Assembly: GCF_900964775.1 (NCBI RefSeq)
Contig: NC_041809.1
Location: 27,663,338-27,727,337 of the forward strand
Source: Scleropages formosus
Taxonomy: Eukaryota; Chordata; Actinopteri; Osteoglossiformes; Osteoglossidae
Length of the DNA: 64,000 bases
Reading direction: 5' to 3'
The notes under the pieces were generated by a model. It ran no database searches. It was not told where the DNA came from and was given only the letters and a program-made list of their open reading frames with translations. Position numbers and translations under genes: made by a program. Position 1 is the first letter of the stretch; each line of letters begins with the position of its first letter. Of the stretch, positions 37,796 to 50,840 are shown in pieces.

Positions 37796-40700
37796 ATGTG
37801 AGTACAAATATGGGTCAATTTCTAAATGCGTCAATGTTTTCAGGACGGTTTATATTCTTTTGCGGTATATTGTTTGTTGCTAAGATAGCAGGTTGTGGCA
37901 AAATATTGAGTAAAATAATCAAATTAATAATTAATTGCCAGTGCTTAGCTTACGGGTTTTGAAAATTATTTTTCTAAGTTATTTTGCTGTTTAATAAATC
38001 AGTTTTCAATCATAAGGGAAGATGTTTAATACACGGGTAAATACGCAAGTGCATCAGTTTTCTATAAATAGATTACAATTTGCGTTTCCATGGTACAGCA
38101 CGTCTTTTAATGAATTGCCAACGTTATTTTTTAATGTTATGTCACCGATTTCTATGCTAATTGAAATTATTTATGTGCCTATAGCCTAAAGATATTTTTC
38201 CATTTCGAAAAGAGATAAATGTTGAAATTGAGACACAGACTCTTCCTCATTTTATGGACTGGTTTGATTTGAAGGGCTTGTTTATTTATCTTTTTGAAAA
38301 TCAACGTGCGCCCAATGAATGTATCATTTTTTATTCTAATTTGGACCAGAAACATACGTTTGCAGTGTCAAGAAGGGCGCATTTATGTAAGACTACAATT
38401 AATCGTGTGGCTCTGTGTTGCTATCTTAGTTGTGTACACTAAAATATGTAATATAAATTTGCCGTGGTTCTAAGTGGCGATGGGTTGGTTAAGAATATTT
38501 AGCTAAATCGAATATGGACGGTGTGCTCAATTTGCTACGTGATATTGATAACCAAAAAAAAAAAAAAACACGCCTCGAGGGTGGGGTGCGCGTCGCTCGC
38601 CTGTATGGCGGTGGATGCATCAGAATTGAGGAGCAAGAAGATTTTTTGGGGGGGCTTTTGGTGTGAAATGAGGCGCGTTCGTTCCTCGTGAGCACGAGCT
38701 GCGGTGCGCGAGGCTGCGCTCTTCCGCGAGCGTTGCTCGCGCCTTCAGGTGTTTTCAGGCGACAGAAGATGGCCGGGATGGCGCTCTGGCTCTTCTCTCC
38801 GCACAGCAGCGCGCACACGAACACTGTTTCTCTTTACCTGAAACGGTCCATTAATAAAACGTGAATACTTTGAAAGCGCCAGGCTCGAGTCGTGTTACAG
38901 CAGCATATTCCCCAAGTTTCCTCGCGAAAACATCCCCGCTATGAGCGGCTATCCTATCGTTTGTGAATCGGTGTTTCGCGTCAGCGGCGGAACAATCGGT
39001 GGTAAATGGCGCGAGATGGATGGGAAACGATGTGCCACAGCCCAGGCGCCACAAGACGCGAGAAAATGCGAGAAAAGGAAGGATCTGTAAATTCGGGGTG
39101 GGGGGTCCAAAAAATGACACGAGGCAAGGCCACCAGAATGCCTCAGATAAAATATTATTTAGCGGCACATCCGCGGAATGAAATGCATTTTTAGAAGAAT
39201 AGCACGGCGCTGGCCTAGAAATGGAGTCCTGCGGAGGTGTGTAAGTGTGTCATGCGGCAGAATGTGTTCGCGTCCTTCCCGCTGGCTGCTGACCTGCGGC
39301 TCCATCAATGTCGCCATTCTGGTCGAATCCACACGCAGCTGTAGGCCTCACATCGCCTCACATCGCCTCGCCCTGCCCTCCCTCCTCCACTCACCTTTCT
39401 CCTTCTCTCCTGTCTCTGCGCAGTCAAGCACGTAGACTAGATGGAAGTTTCTCCCTTATTATTTTTAACACATAATATCGGCCCGTATAAGTCTAGGCAA
39501 AATGTTACTGGCAAAGGCCAGCATCCTGCATAATTTTTCCCAGGTTTTAATGGTTTTACCTGGTTCCTTGCGCTTGCTGTTCCTCCTTGCACTCTCTTCA
39601 GCACTAACCCTCGCTTGGGGAAATCTACCAACAATATAAAATACATAGACACGTTATACCTAATCAAATTAATGATAAAAAAAATTAATTGGACAATCCA
39701 GCCCTAGTAAAAAAACGAATTATATACAAAAAAAAATGTAGTGGGCAGCCCAGTGACGAAGGACTAAATAAAGCAGGTGTGTGCCTGAACACAGGCCTCC
39801 ATCGCTCACTATATATATATATATATATATATATAGATCCTGATCCACCACGGGCTAAGAACATATGTGCCATAGATTGTCAGCCGTCGGTGGGGGAGAC
39901 GGTCGTGTTTGGTGATGCGCGACAATCACGGTAGCGCGCGTGCGTGAAAAACGTTCTTCTCCGTTCATCGTTCTCTTCCTGTGTTTGTTTGCGCAGACCT
40001 AAGATACAGTATAGCTCTGTTAACATGTATGTTGAACGGGAAGCACGGAGATGACGGATTGTTACATTCAAATGAATATTAACACGTGTCGACAAGCCGT
40101 TATGTTCGCTTTCTTTGCTTTTCTTTTACGCGGTTACTTTTCACATGGCAATTAATGGCCGGTTCCTCTGTTGAAGGTTAGATGGAAAATGGTAGGATTT
40201 GCTGTCTAAAAATAGAGCTTCTGTAAATGAGACAGGAAGGGAACCCTTGAACGTCATCTCCATCTGCGATGAAGCCGAGGCCGGTGATGGGCAGTTATTC
40301 AGCACCATCATCCATGTTACCACAAAGAAAAAAATATTGGTCTTGTTGCTTTGCAGAGATGTATACATTCATGACGCACGTAAAACAGAGCAGGCTACGA
40401 AATGAATGTGAACATATTAAAGGTTTGTACTACTACAAAAGGATTATTGTGGAATTTAGCAGAGGTGACCTTTTGCGGGGTTCTGTTGGCCCCTGGTGGT
40501 GAGAGTTGGTCATTACAGCAAAGTCTTCGCCTGCGCGAATAAACATGAATCCAAGTTGGCAACATTTAGAATTTCTCTACGGCTGATTCATGTGAACTAT
40601 GAAATTGTCTTTAATAGGAGTATTGATATTGGTGGGTGTTTATGGATTTTGCCTTTGTCTGCCTTTATGTTTCAATATTCAGATTCCTGCATAGGGATCG

Positions 40701-43700
40701 CGTTGCTGTGAAGATTATCAGTCCCCTGTCCTATAGTTTTGTAATTTTCAAGTCTAATCTGTTGTCAAGAATTTATGGCCCATGAGAGAGTTAGGGAGGT
40801 GGGATTGGATGATGCCCCCCCCCGCGCTGCCACAAGCACCAGCCTGATGCTGTATCTAACTGTCTCCCATGGGTACTGGGACTGGGACCATCTACTAATA
40901 AAGCCGCCTTTGTCCACAAGTAGATAGAGTTCCTTCCCTCTTTGAGATACAGGATCTTAGGATTAGTTGTAAGGAAGTTTTTGCCCCACTCTGCTTCTCT
41001 TCAAAGTCATGTCATGCCCTGTGGGTCAAATAACACAACACAGAGAGAGGAGAGACACAGATTTTGGTGCAAGCAGCTGGCAGGCTGATGTTGCCACACA
41101 ACAGGGATCAGTGAAATTGCTGCTTGTCCAGAGGAGGTCACAGCCAGCCGGAGGACCAAACACAGAGGCAAACAGGCAGAGCCCGGTTGTAGTGTTGCCC
41201 TGTTGCCTTAACATGTCAACAGCAAAAAAAAGATACCACAGTAATTAATTTTCTCTTAATGTGCCACCGCAGTAAGCAGACATATAGAAAGAAAGACGCA
41301 CAGTGAGTGGGAATATTTTAAACCATTCCCAAGGGCTGGTGAGACTTGGTTGATTGATGAATGTAAAAGAGCTGTCACTGAACACTGCTATGACATTTTT
41401 GTATTTAGCCTGGTAGCCGACGGCTGTGCGGAAGGCAGCTTGAAGTGTCAGGTTTGTTCAAACCAGAAGCGTTAGCGAGGTTACGAGATAACAGTCGGCT
41501 GATGACAGGCGAGGGTGAAATGTTGTGCTGTATCTAACGCAAGATCAGCCTAGGATTAGACAACAGAAAATCGTGTAACAAAAGAAAGTGCTACAAGGCA
41601 AGAGCAGCAGCTGAGAGGCAAAGTTGTCTTTCTGAAAAAAATACAATGAGATGCTGTAGGTGGCACAGCGGGTAGCACTGCTGTCTCAGAGCCCTTGGAC
41701 TGTGTGTTCAGACATAGGTGAAATATTAGACAGTGAGACAACACTACATTTGTTTCCCTCTGTATGGAGTTTGTCCTCCTTTTGTTGGCATGGTTTCCTT
41801 TGGGTGCTCAGGACACGTGCTTCTGCTGAATTGGTGACTCAAACTGGTGAATTTCCAGTTGTGTATGTGTGTGGTTACCCTATGATGGACTGGTGTCCTC
41901 TCGAGGGTGTAACCCTCCCTCTCACCCATTGTCTCTGGGATAGGCTCCGGACCCCCATGACCCTTCATTGGACAAGCATTTGTCAGTAGCAAGCGAGTGA
42001 GTCAGGTACTATGGGAAAGGTTGTGACAGGACACAAGAGAAGATGCTAAAACCAGGAAAACCATCGCCAATGAAATGTTCTCCTTAAGAAATGAGTTGAC
42101 AAAACTGGACCCAACCAGTGTAAGACAGGCTGATACGCAGAGGTGTGTAACATGTGACTGTCCATGGGTTCCTGCAGCCTGAAACTCACAGTACCTACCT
42201 TTGTTACTGCCACTTTCAGTAAGATCTGTAGAAGGCAGCAATAGAATCAACAGCTGACCTTCATTTTCTTAAGGATGGCGTTTAAGCAAAAATATTGCCT
42301 AATTTTTAACTCCCTGACGGAATTTTCCAGCAGTTACTCCGAGTCTGAGAGATCCACCTTAGATCTGTACACTGGCAAAAAAGTGGTGTCTTTCTCTTTG
42401 AATTTAGCCATGAGATTAAGAACCTGGTCATGGCACTTACCCCACATTACTCTTCATTGTGATTCCATTTTACCATCTCCTTGTGTGGTCCAGGCTTGAG
42501 CTTATGTTCTCCATTAGCCGTTGAGATGGCAGTTTAGGGTTTTCATCGCAAGCGGATGAGCTCGAACTTCTGTTCTTTGTGGAGTGGGTGATTGACAGCT
42601 GCCTAGGATGTTAACATTGTTCATGTGTCTTGTGGACTTTGTTGACAGCGTTGACCGAATGTAAGTTGATTGAAATGTCGCCATGTATTTGACCGACAGG
42701 TCTGCCCCGGCCCCTGCCGCTGCTCCTGCCCCTGGAGAAAACCAGCCCCCTCCCAACCTCACCAGTAACCGCCGCCTGCAGCAGACACAGGCGCAGGTGG
42801 ATGAGGTGAGTGATGCTGGCAGAGGCTAATCATAGCAGTGTTACAACAGGCGCCGCCACACACACCACACGTAAGCCTGTGCACAAACTGATAACTGAAG
42901 GTGAGATGCTGTGTGATGCAGCGTGTCTCATGACAGGCTCCTTCCTCCTCTACAGGTGGTAGACATCATGCGTGTGAATGTGGACAAGGTTCTGGAGAGG
43001 GACCAGAAGCTTTCAGAGCTGGATGACCGCGCTGATGCCCTGCAGGCTGGGGCTTCCCAGTTTGAGACCAGCGCTGCCAAGCTTAAGAACAAGTACTGGT
43101 GGAAGAACGCCAAGGTACGTGTGTGTGTCTGTGTGTCTGTGTGTGTGCGCAAAGGGCTGTAGTGATTCACAGGGGTTTGGGGTTGCAGCCCTGGTCCCAG
43201 ACAAAGACAAGGGAGAATCAGACCCAGAGCAGCTTATTTGGTGTTACAGCTGCATCTTTGTTCTAGCAACACAGCAAATAGCTAAGAGCATTTTTGTGCT
43301 CGCAGATCACTAACGTGGAGGTTTTTAGTATTGTTGCTAGCAACACAAAGAGGGGTGTGGTGGTGCAGCGGGTGTGACCGGGTCCTGCTCTCTAGCGGGT
43401 CTGGGGTTCAAGTCCTGCTTGGGGTGCCTTGTGATGGACTGGTGTCCTGTCCTGGGTGTGTCCCCTCCTCCTCCAGCCTTGTGCCCTGTGTTGCCGGGTT
43501 AGGCTCCAGTTTGCCGCAACCTCACTTGGGACAAGCAGTTTCAGTCAGTGTGTGTTAGCAACACATATCCCTTCTGCTCTTTGTCTAGCGACTTGGTTTT
43601 TAAAAATGGACTTTGTTCTAGATTGAAAAACTACAAAACTGTCTGTTTATTTCAATGGGATGGACAAGAACAAAGAATGACAGGTAATGGAATGAAGTCA

Positions 43701-43848
43701 ATAGATATGAATGAGTTAATTTGCTGTCCTTTAGGACCCTAACTTAGGAAAGGTGAAGAGGGAAAAGTCTGTGCTGTTTTGTGAAGACACTGGGAAACTT
43801 ATTTATCTCTTTTCCCCCTTTCCCTTCCCTCACTGTGATCATCTCCCC

Positions 43849-43884
<36 letters not shown>

Positions 43885-44156
43885 GATGATGATCATCCTG
43901 GGGGTGATATGCGTGATCGTCCTCATTGTTATCATTGGTAAGAGAGCGGTGATTTTTTTACTACAGCTGTTGGATGCGAGTCATTTATTTGCAGTTATGT
44001 TGTCTCGTACGATGAGAGACATCGCAGTGATTTTTGCTCCCTGTCGCTGTGATCTCGCATGGGGTTCAGGTGCGATTCCCTTCCTCTGGGTCTCCCTTTC
44101 ACTCTCTCTTTGTCCTCTCGCCCTCTTTTCCTTTTGCAGTGTACTTCAGCACCTAA
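37796..44156 (+). CDS. vamp2: VAMP2 / synaptobrevin 2, vesicle R-SNARE
   Basis: R-SNARE of synaptic and secretory vesicles; it zippers with syntaxin-1 and SNAP-25 to drive fusion and is the target of tetanus and several botulinum neurotoxins. Exon 1 ends AT|GTGAGT at 37797 and exon 2 begins G|TCTGCC, so the start codon is split (AT + G). Coding pieces: 37796-37797, 42700-42805, 42956-43114, 43886-43937 and 44140-44156; 336 bases, 111 residues. Order: a proline/alanine-rich N-terminus ([19 protein letters not shown]); the SNARE motif from [18 protein letters not shown] to [17 protein letters not shown] with the zero-layer Arg in [16 protein letters not shown]; then a membrane anchor [18 protein letters not shown] and YFST. 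Nearly identical to mammalian VAMP2 apart from the N-terminus. Intron 3 holds a SINE and ends in a long CT tract. Confidence 0.96.
37798..42699 (+). other. vamp2 intron 1
   Basis: 4.9 kb intron. 38560-39420 is CpG-richer and may hold regulatory sequence. An (AT)n tract lies at 39811-39835. A SINE lies at 41652-42004. No other exon recognised. Confidence 0.6.
41652..42004 (+). repeat. V-SINE-like tRNA-derived SINE in vamp2 intron 1
   Basis: Head GTAGGTGGCACAGCGGGTAG, central CTCTGTATGGAGTTTGTCC and TGGTTTCCTTTGGGTGCTC, 3' part GATGGACTGGTGTCCTCTCG, GGGATAGGCTCCGGACCCC, ending GGACAAGCATTTGTCAGTAG. Diverged. Confidence 0.7.
43351..43556 (+). repeat. TG-tailed SINE in vamp2 intron 3, with target-site repeat
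   Basis: GGTGTGGTGGTGCAGCGGG to GGGACAAGCAG and GTGTGTGT. Flanking AGCAACACA occurs just before and just after the element, as a target-site duplication. Confidence 0.88.
43851..43883. repeat. (CT)n tract at the vamp2 exon 4 acceptor
   Basis: About 15 CT units form the polypyrimidine tract directly before CACAG at 43881-43885. Confidence 0.9.
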
Positions 44157-47100
44157 AATGGCCGTTCGACAGCTCCTTGCACTCACAACCGCCCAACTCC
44201 CAGCAACAACAACTCCACAGAAAAAGACAAGAAAAAAAAAGACCTCCTCCAGACTCACAAATTAAATGCCCCTGCTAGAGCCTAATTCTGCTTCCTGAAC
44301 CCCCCACCCTCCACACCACCCCATCGGCTTCGGACCCCTTTGTCTTGTGAGTTCCTGCCAGCGCTTCATTGTGAATAACTCCCGTAATTATTGGTAACAC
44401 TCTCCCATTGTTCTTACTTCCAAACTACAATGTAGACACAGCCAGGAGACTATTGTTATATACCACATATGATAAATATATTCATATATATTTATCAGAT
44501 TCATATATATATACATCTTTGTAGAGTTTTATCTGAGATGTTTTTGTAGGTTGTTTGTGCGTGTGCATTTGTATTTTTTTAATTTTATATTAATTTATTT
44601 TTCGCTTCAGAGGTTAACTACTGCCTGTTAATTAGAAGGTCTCCCAGCTGCTCTCTGGGGGAGTTTTGGTGTTCTCTCTTTCCCTTGTATGGAGGATGTA
44701 GCTGAGCGAGGCACTGCCCTGCTCCTGACTCCTGACTCCTGACTCCTGGTTCCTGAGCGGTACTCTCCTCTCTCGGATATAGCGGTGTGTATTGCTGTCA
44801 GTCTTACTGTGTCAAGCCGTGGGAGACGCTCTGCTCCTTTTCTATCTCGCTCTCTTCTGTAAACTGCCACAGTAGAAATGGACCAATATATGTAGATGTT
44901 TTTTATTTTCTTATTTCTTTAGTGTCTTATCTCTTTAACATTCCCGGACAGCAGTGTATGTGTTATGCTGTCCATGTAATGTATATCTGCGTAAGTATGT
45001 TTAAAATGGGAAAAAAAGGATATTTTATTATTTTAATAGCTAAAATACAGTCCCCTTTGAAGAAAGATGAACAGATTTTTTTTCTGAAAAATTTCTCCAG
45101 CTGAATAAGTGTTCAGAACCCCAGTAATGCTGAAAATATTGATGTGGTAATGTAGCTACAGTCTTTCAATGAGGTGGGAACATTATATGTTATTTACAAA
45201 TGCAAGAAAAATTCACTGAGGTCGGGGGGGGTGAAACGTTTTAACCTTGGCGGCTGCATAACGAATACAGCTGTGGTCTTCTTGTATTTAGGAAGAAAAT
45301 GAATAAAAACTGGCCCAGCTGAAAAATTTCCAAGTCCATTGGGGACCAAAACATTCCTATCCACAGCTTTGTGTTTTCGTTTTTGAGGGGCTGGTGGGCT
45401 CAAGGGTTTTTAAATGAGGATATTTGCGCATGATGCTCATCTTTGATGGAAGCCACAAGCGGGGCAGGAGAAGCAACAACACCTGAAATTATTGGTTATG
45501 GATGCACAGATATGACCAACGCTATGGTTGAAAAAGCTCATATTGTTGCGGATGAAGTCTGATATGTTTGGGGGGTCTTCATCACAATCCCTCAGGACTG
45601 CATTCATTGCTTCTTTCGAAATATGGGACGTTTAAGCAACTAGTCGAACACATCATCATATGAAAAGGGATGATTTAATAACCCAAACAGCTCCAAATTT
45701 AATGGCGATTTCCTAAGAGATGTACGCCGTGCTGTGCTCCCAAAGCTCCCTGGCCCAGGAGGCATGAAGGTCAGTATTTGTTGACATCTAACCTTCGCAA
45801 TCAAAGATCACACTCGATACTGGAATGTCTGTTTTTTTTAATCCCAAAATTCCTTTGCACCCTTACGTGACATAACAAGCATTACGCTTGTGTTGCCGAT
45901 TCTCTATTTTTTCCTTCTGTTTTTCTGTTATTCTCTCCAGTTGCTGCCTTTTTTCTTTTTTGATGTGTAGAAATAGACTATATTTATATTTTTGTCTGTG
46001 AGAATCGGGGGAAGCTAGCTCAGTGACAACTTAATTTACTGCCATTGATAGTGAGTACTGAGCTCAACCGTCCGTTACGTGTGTGGCCGTGTGTGTGTCT
46101 TGCTCTATAGTTTACACTGCCAAGCAGCTGGAGAGAGGTGCTTTTCATTATTGCTCTTAGTAACTCCTTCTCTGTGACCACCCCCAGCACCCTCAGCCTG
46201 TAGCCCATCATTCAGGATCAGATTTCCAATGTGTGTTGCACAAGGGTAAGCACCGTTCTTTAAGCCCATCTTAGTAATGTGTGGCTCATACAGTAGGTGT
46301 TCACCATCGCATAGACAAAACACACGTGGTTCTCTTTCCCCTGTATGGGTTTCCAGGCACGCCCACTGACGCTTGGTCCCACAATGCCCTTCTTCACCTG
46401 TTCATAGTGTGCTGCCTGTGGCTGCAGCTCGCTGTGTCTGAGAGTGTGCTCTGAGCCTCCTTGGGCTCTTCGGAGCTCTTTTAATCTCTCTCGGCTACCC
46501 CACCCCCAACCCCTACAAGTGTACGTGTGCATTTGTGAGAGTTGGTGAGGCTTAACCTCCAAGTGGCATATCTCCAGTTTATCCCAAACAGATTAGCTAG
46601 CTTAAAGTGAGGAGGGCGGGGCAAACCGTTTCCATGACAACGATCAGAGAGTCAGAGGCGGAGCCCCAACATCACCAGCTTCCTTTTGAAAGTAGCAGGG
46701 GATTTGTTGCCAAACTGGTTGGCTGAAATATTCCTGCTAGAGAGGCAATGTGACTAAGGGACCATATGTATACTTTACTGCCACACCCACCTGTTTGTTT
46801 ATTAGTGTCATTACTCTCAGTGCCCGCCTCGATGTCTAGGAAATGCCTTAGGAAATCAATTTACTGTTTTGACCATACTGTCCCTGCCCACTACCCTCAA
46901 ATTTACTTTATCCTGAAATGACCAAAGATCCACTGATTTTCCTTATGCTGCCAGTTGCTGTCCAAGATGAGTCGAAAGAACCACGCTTTACTTTTGCCTA
47001 ATTCACAGCGATGGGGGCTGTACTCCGTCTGTGGGCCTTCACCGTTTCTTTGTGATTTTTCCTCGAGCTCTTCTGGCTATATTTTTTAATAATGTTTAGA

Positions 47101-48960
47101 AGACCCTCCCAGGCCAAACATAAAAAACTGAAAATCAAAGCTGTGGATTTTTTTTGTTCAGAATCCATAAATTATTCAACAGAGAAGCGGAAAATTCTCA
47201 AATCATATTGAAACTTTTGAGATGTTTAATCTGCCGTTGAATGGCTATAGAGGTCACCGTCCCCTGTCAGAGATGGCTGGTGTAATCTGATAGATTCACT
47301 CGAACAGCCGAAATTCAGAAAAGATCCGCAGCGATCACCATAGTATCAACAGAGTCCACCTCTAAATGCATGGCAAGATACTGAAGACATGCTTCTGATT
47401 ACTTGTAATAGCACAACTCTTCCTTGGAACTGTGTGTGTGTGTCTTTGTGATGCTTACATCGGATTGATAAAAACAATAATAAAAAATTTAATTCAGCTT
47501 CAAGTGTATAGCTGTTTTAAAAAAACCAAAAAATGTGTGATGTTGTGTGGGGTGCTTTGGGGGACGGGGGTTCCTATTTTTCAGTAGATTTGAAACTATG
47601 AAACAGAAATATTCCCAAATAAAATGGATTATTTCCAAGCATTGTTTCGCAATTAGAATAGAAGGATTTGAAAAAAGGTCAAGGGAATGATGCTTCAAAC
47701 AGGGTCCTTGTCATATCAGGGGGGTTCAAGTGACGAGACCACACGTCCGAACGGAGCTTACGGACCTGTGGGCTCGCTTCCGAGGAGCTTCCCTTGTCGC
47801 AGTAGCGCTTGACAAACCCGATAAGTAACCGTTGCTGCATGTCTATTTATTATTTTATTTATTTTTTTTCATCGTGGAAGCACTTTGCTTTCTCCTTTCA
47901 TGTACTTGTGACTTTTTTTTGTTGTGTTGGGAGGGAGGTAGGGGGGTCGACGTGTGGGTGTGTGGCTGGACGAGGCAGTCAGGTTTAACCTCCACCCTGT
48001 GAAAACAGTCCTTTGTCTTCGGTACAGGAGGGAACCTATGAAGACACTGAACCGTGACAGAGTGGAGGCCACTATATCTGCCCTCCTCCACCCCACACAA
48101 GCAAATTGCATTTATTTTCACCTGTTAATGTGCTTCAGAGTTCTAGATATGTTTACCTTTTTGGGTAAAGCTGCCTGGCTCTGTGTGTCTTTGCTCTTAC
48201 AGAGAGTGAAAATAGTTGTACCTATATGAAAAGTGTTGGGCTGTACACCAATGTCAAGTGTATGTGACTGAGAAAATGAAATGCCAGTTCACTTTATCTC
48301 CCCGCACTGTTCCTATTTCTTAAAAGGATGGGGGGGGGGGGGGGGGGGGGGATACAACAACAGGCTAGAATGTGGTTATTGGATCATTTTGTTCTAAATG
48401 TACAAGGGCAAATGAAACTCATGATGTGTCGTGATACTGCAGCTTGGAGTTTCTTGAATTTTTTGTTAATTTCTTGGCCTTCAGAGCAATGTTCTGGAAG
48501 TTCCAAAGGTTTAAATAGGGAGCCAGATTGCCGTACTGAAAAGTGTATTTCCATGGTGATTATTCATTTAACTGTAATTTTTTTTTTTTTTTTTTTGAAA
48601 AGGCCTGGGTATAGAGAGAAAATAAAGTAGACACCTTACTCTCAGTCTCTTGCCTTTTAGGAGGGACTAGGCAAGTGGATCTGCAGTAATGTAGTCTGCA
48701 TTTTATTTTTATTTATTGCTTATTTTAATTTCTTTTGCGATTCCTTTGAGAGATAAAAAAAAAAGAATGAATCAACATGTAACTGAATAAAATATTTGAT
48801 GAACCATAAGTACATACAAATTGTAGAGAAAATCTGTCTTACTATGTCTTACTATGCTGATAAACATCATATATATATATATATATATATATAGAGTATA
48901 TATATGTATATATATTTGAAATGATGACCTGTGTTTCTTGTTCCAAGTTAGAGAATAAAA
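44157..48960 (+). other. vamp2 3' UTR and downstream sequence
   Basis: Long non-coding stretch after the stop. Candidate poly(A) signals AATAAA lie at 48621, 48785 and 48954. Short direct repeats of CTGACTC lie around 44727-44750, a G-run at 48329-48351, a T-run at 48578-48596, and (AT)n at 48870-48893. No ORF with codon structure. How far the UTR really extends cannot be told from sequence alone. Confidence 0.5.
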
Positions 48961-49551
48961 ATGTATGTGTGTGTTTGAAAACAAATGATATTAAATATAT
49001 ATATATAATAAAATGAGTCTGTGCTATTCTGTTTGTAGTATTTATTTTGAAACAGAAATATGACAACTATTGACTTTTGCTTTACAGACATCCAAATGCA
49101 TTGCATTTTATTTACTAATGTGTCAGTAGTATAAACACAAACCTTTGGAAAGGTTTTAAAGCCACCCCCTGCTGTGGAACCCCTGAGCAACCCTCCGTTG
49201 AGCCAGTAAAATTTACTCTTGACCTTGTAAGTCCCTTTGGAGAAAAGCAGAACTGAAAATAAAGAGTTTCAATTTTATCGGTTTCCCTGTTATCTGACTA
49301 CCTGCGTTATTTGTGTTTTTTATTGCTGGGAATTTTGCAAAAATATTCACTGAAAACCTGTCCACTTTTGAAATGTGTGCAAGCATCAGGTAGTGATGGT
49401 CTCCTCCCTCTAACTTCTTATTGAACTCAGATTTCTTCAGTGACTTTTCGTTTTTTACCTTTGTTATTTGCATGCTTAGTTGTGACTGCACTGATTTAAT
49501 TTTGTTCAGCTTTAGCTTTTATTTCAAATGCACTGAAATAATGATTCCTGT

Positions 49552-49650
49552 CACATCCAGGGTGTACCCTCCATCAGCCTTCCCCACAATGCCGAGCAGG
49601 ACCAGCAGTTCATGAAAATGGGTGGATGGATGGGTGGATGAAATGATAGT
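49552..49650 (+). repeat. SINE 3' fragment
   Basis: CACATCCAGGGTGTACCCTC, then a (GGATGGAT)-like end. Looks like the tail of a V-SINE-type element related to 41652. Confidence 0.5.
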
Positions 49651-49947
49651 GTTTAAAATTAATAAAGTATATTTTTTGAAAGTTTTTATTTCATTACTGA
49701 GTTTGTCTAAACATCTGTGGTTGTATTGCATATGGTTCCATATCATCCAGATTTTTTTGTTATCTGACACTCATTCCTGTTTAGGCCAGATAATCAAGAC
49801 TGCCATAAATATGGTGCTTTGTGACAAACTTACTGGACCTGAGAATAATAATTTGTGTCTCTATCCATACCTCTCCTTCTGTTGGCCTAATGCTCTTTTG
49901 TATTGTTCTCTGAGATTTATGTCGCTTTGGAGAAAAGGATCTGTTAA

Positions 49948-49948
<1 letters not shown>

Positions 49949-49981
<33 letters not shown>

Positions 49982-50160
49982 TTTCAGAACCGCTTGTCCC
50001 ATACGGGGTCACGGGGAACCGGAGCCTACCCGGCAACACAGGGCGTAAGGCCGGAGGGGGAGGGGACACACCCAGGACGGGACGCCAGTCCGTCGCAAGG
50101 CACCCCAAGCGGGACTCGAACCCCAGACCCACCGGAGAACAGGACTGTGGGTCAACCCAC
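49949..50160 (-). repeat. TG-tailed SINE, minus strand, head cut by a second SINE
   Basis: (CA)n at 49951-49980, CCGCTTGTCCCATACGGGG, GGGACTCGAACCCCAG. The head stops at GGTCAACCCACTA, where the next SINE begins. Confidence 0.88.
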
Positions 50161-50520
50161 TACATTTACAGTTATACATTTAGCAGATGCTTTTCTCCCA
50201 AATTACTTCCAACAAATTCTATGTAGCGTTATCAGCCCACACACGTTATTCACTATGGTGACTTACACTACTAGAAACACTACTTACACTGGGTCACTCA
50301 TCCATATATCAGTGAAACACACCCTCTCTGTCACTCACACACTATAGGCAAACCTGAACAGCATGCCTTTGGACTGTGGGAGGAAACAGGAGCACCCAGA
50401 CACAGGGAGAACATGCAAACTCCACACCTACTGAGTGGAGATTGAACCCATGTCCTCTTGCACCACCCAGGCACCGTGAGACAGTAGCACTACTTGCTGT
50501 GCCACCATGCCACCCCCAGA
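50161..50520 (-). repeat. V-SINE-like SINE, minus strand, full length
   Basis: Tail TTTAGCAGATGCTTTTCTCC, then GTTATCAGCCCACACACG, GGACTGTGGGAGGAAACAGG, GAACATGCAAACTCCACACC, and head CTGTGCCACCATGCCACCCC. It abuts the TG-SINE at 49949-50160. Confidence 0.8.
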
Positions 50521-50690
50521 ACTGTGTTTTAGAATCACCCATCTGCCAGCTTAGATGCAGATGCGTGATTCTAAAGCACAGTTAATTTGTTACTTTCCAT
50601 CATATGAAACAATGTACATCACATGCGTAGCTGCATAAAGATTCATCCAAATAATCGTAATAAATTGCTTAAACAAACAAATCAATAAAT
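50521..50690 (-). repeat. LINE 3' UTR fragment
   Basis: GCAGATGCGTGATTCTAAAG, then ATGTACATCACATGCGTAGC and ATTCATCCAAATAATCGTAA correspond to the 3' UTR of the L2-like element at 21358 and 53277. Confidence 0.5.
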
Positions 50691-50699
50691 GTGACTGTA

Positions 50700-50840
50700 A
50701 ACTGAAACCTGGAATTATGTGCGATTGCCCTGCGATGGATTGGCATCCCCTGAAACCTTATGCCCAGTCATTCCCGGATAGGCTCCGGACCACCATGACC
50801 CCGAAAAGGGCAAGCGGTTAATGAGAGTGAGCGAGTGAGG
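50700..50840 (+). repeat. SINE 3' fragment
   Basis: GCCCTGCGATGGATTGGCAT, GGATAGGCTCCGGACCACC, GGGCAAGCGGTTAATGAGAG: the 3' end of the family seen at 41652. 50841-51357 holds nothing else recognised. Confidence 0.6.

Noticed and set aside
39178-39435. Possible exon in vamp2 intron 1
   Set aside because: CpG-rich open frame without good splice sites or similarity.
49622-50347. 241-residue ORF on the plus strand
   Set aside because: It runs through a (CA)n tract and a reversed TG-SINE, with no domain and the standard SINE-derived peptide.
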